A DNA stretch of 64,000 bases from Bacteroides caecigallinarum (GTDB lineage: Bacteria; Bacteroidota; Bacteroidia; Bacteroidales; Bacteroidaceae). The notes beneath the pieces are model-generated. The model saw only the letters and a list, made by a program, of their open reading frames with translations. It was not told the DNA's origin and ran no database searches. This document shows positions 63,965 through 64,000 of this stretch, piece by piece. The position numbers and the translations under genes were made by a program. Every line of letters begins with the position of its first letter. The stretch's first letter is position 1. Location: NCBI RefSeq assembly GCF_016902295.1, contig NZ_JACJLQ010000001.1, positions 1-64,000 of the forward strand. Reading direction: 5' to 3'.

Positions 63965-64000
63965 ATGAGGATTCTGAAGTTTATTGTTTTTTTATTGATT
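63965..64000 (+). CDS. Start of a secreted or membrane protein, truncated by window end
   Basis: ATG at 63965 opens a frame reading MRILKFIVFLLI to the window edge: a basic start and hydrophobic stretch like a signal peptide. A -7-like TACTTTTG is at 63932-63939, divergent from menA. Too short to identify. Confidence 0.5.
   Translation, partial: MRILKFIVFLLI

Overview
The window looks like a chromosomal segment of a Bacteroidales bacterium (Bacteroides, Phocaeicola or Prevotella type). Reasons: SusC/SusD pairs, Bacteroidetes-type promoters (TTG, about 19-21 bp, then TAnnTTTG) before many genes, the long 613-residue IspG, the order rpoN-PAP2-gcvH-purE-ispG, a GTG-started rplM in the order rplM-rpsI-rpsB-tsf, and AT-rich intergenic DNA. 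No tRNA, CRISPR array, phage or transposase was seen.

Layout. 1-128: end of an rRNA operon (3' part of 5S rRNA and terminator). 193-5077: assorted genes (GNAT, membrane acyltransferase, methyltransferase-like protein, cobalamin adenosyltransferase, secreted thioredoxin, THUMP-like methyltransferase). 5303-9493: DUF177-rpmF-fabH-era-der. 9673-12672: glycosyltransferase, radC, a DUF59 protein, lpxH. 12862-16420: pta-ackA divergent from lrgAB. 16473-21511: DUF2156 and GNAT genes, cdaA and folP on the minus strand, then murF.

22049-45403 is an arabinose-directed polysaccharide utilization locus. It has a GH51 enzyme with an extra N-terminal propeller fragment, a GH43-CBM6 enzyme, SusC/SusD, a secreted accessory protein, an arabinanase-like GH43, a CE1-type esterase and a second SusC/SusD pair. 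The housekeeping operon rpoN-PAP2-gcvH-purE-ispG (26331-31382) lies inside it. Enzyme content suggests feruloylated arabinan or arabinoxylan. No dedicated regulator gene is in the window, but a GTWAC core repeated at exactly 21-bp steps lies upstream of the first susC (three copies) and the GH43-CBM6 gene (two copies).

45527-64000 is mostly housekeeping: a 58-residue DUF4250-like gene, purB, an RluB-type pseudouridine synthase with a 189-residue RGG-like extension, asnS, rplM-rpsI-rpsB-tsf, rnc-fabF-acpP, pdxB, an MsbA-type ABC exporter, a gamma-carbonic-anhydrase-like protein, a SUI1-like factor, rex, a FAH-fold hydrolase, ispF and menA.

The main structure not explained by genes is a set of intergenic repeats: short tandem arrays of period 7, 8 or 9 bp, usually as facing inverted arrays, two of them inside the ribosomal-protein/EF-Ts operon; and tripartite palindromes whose middle copy can compete with an arm for pairing. 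A promoter-plus-terminator unit at 60406-60606 without an ORF is a candidate small RNA. I did not find a clearly new multi-gene system; the 21-bp-phased operator and the repeat families are the best leads.
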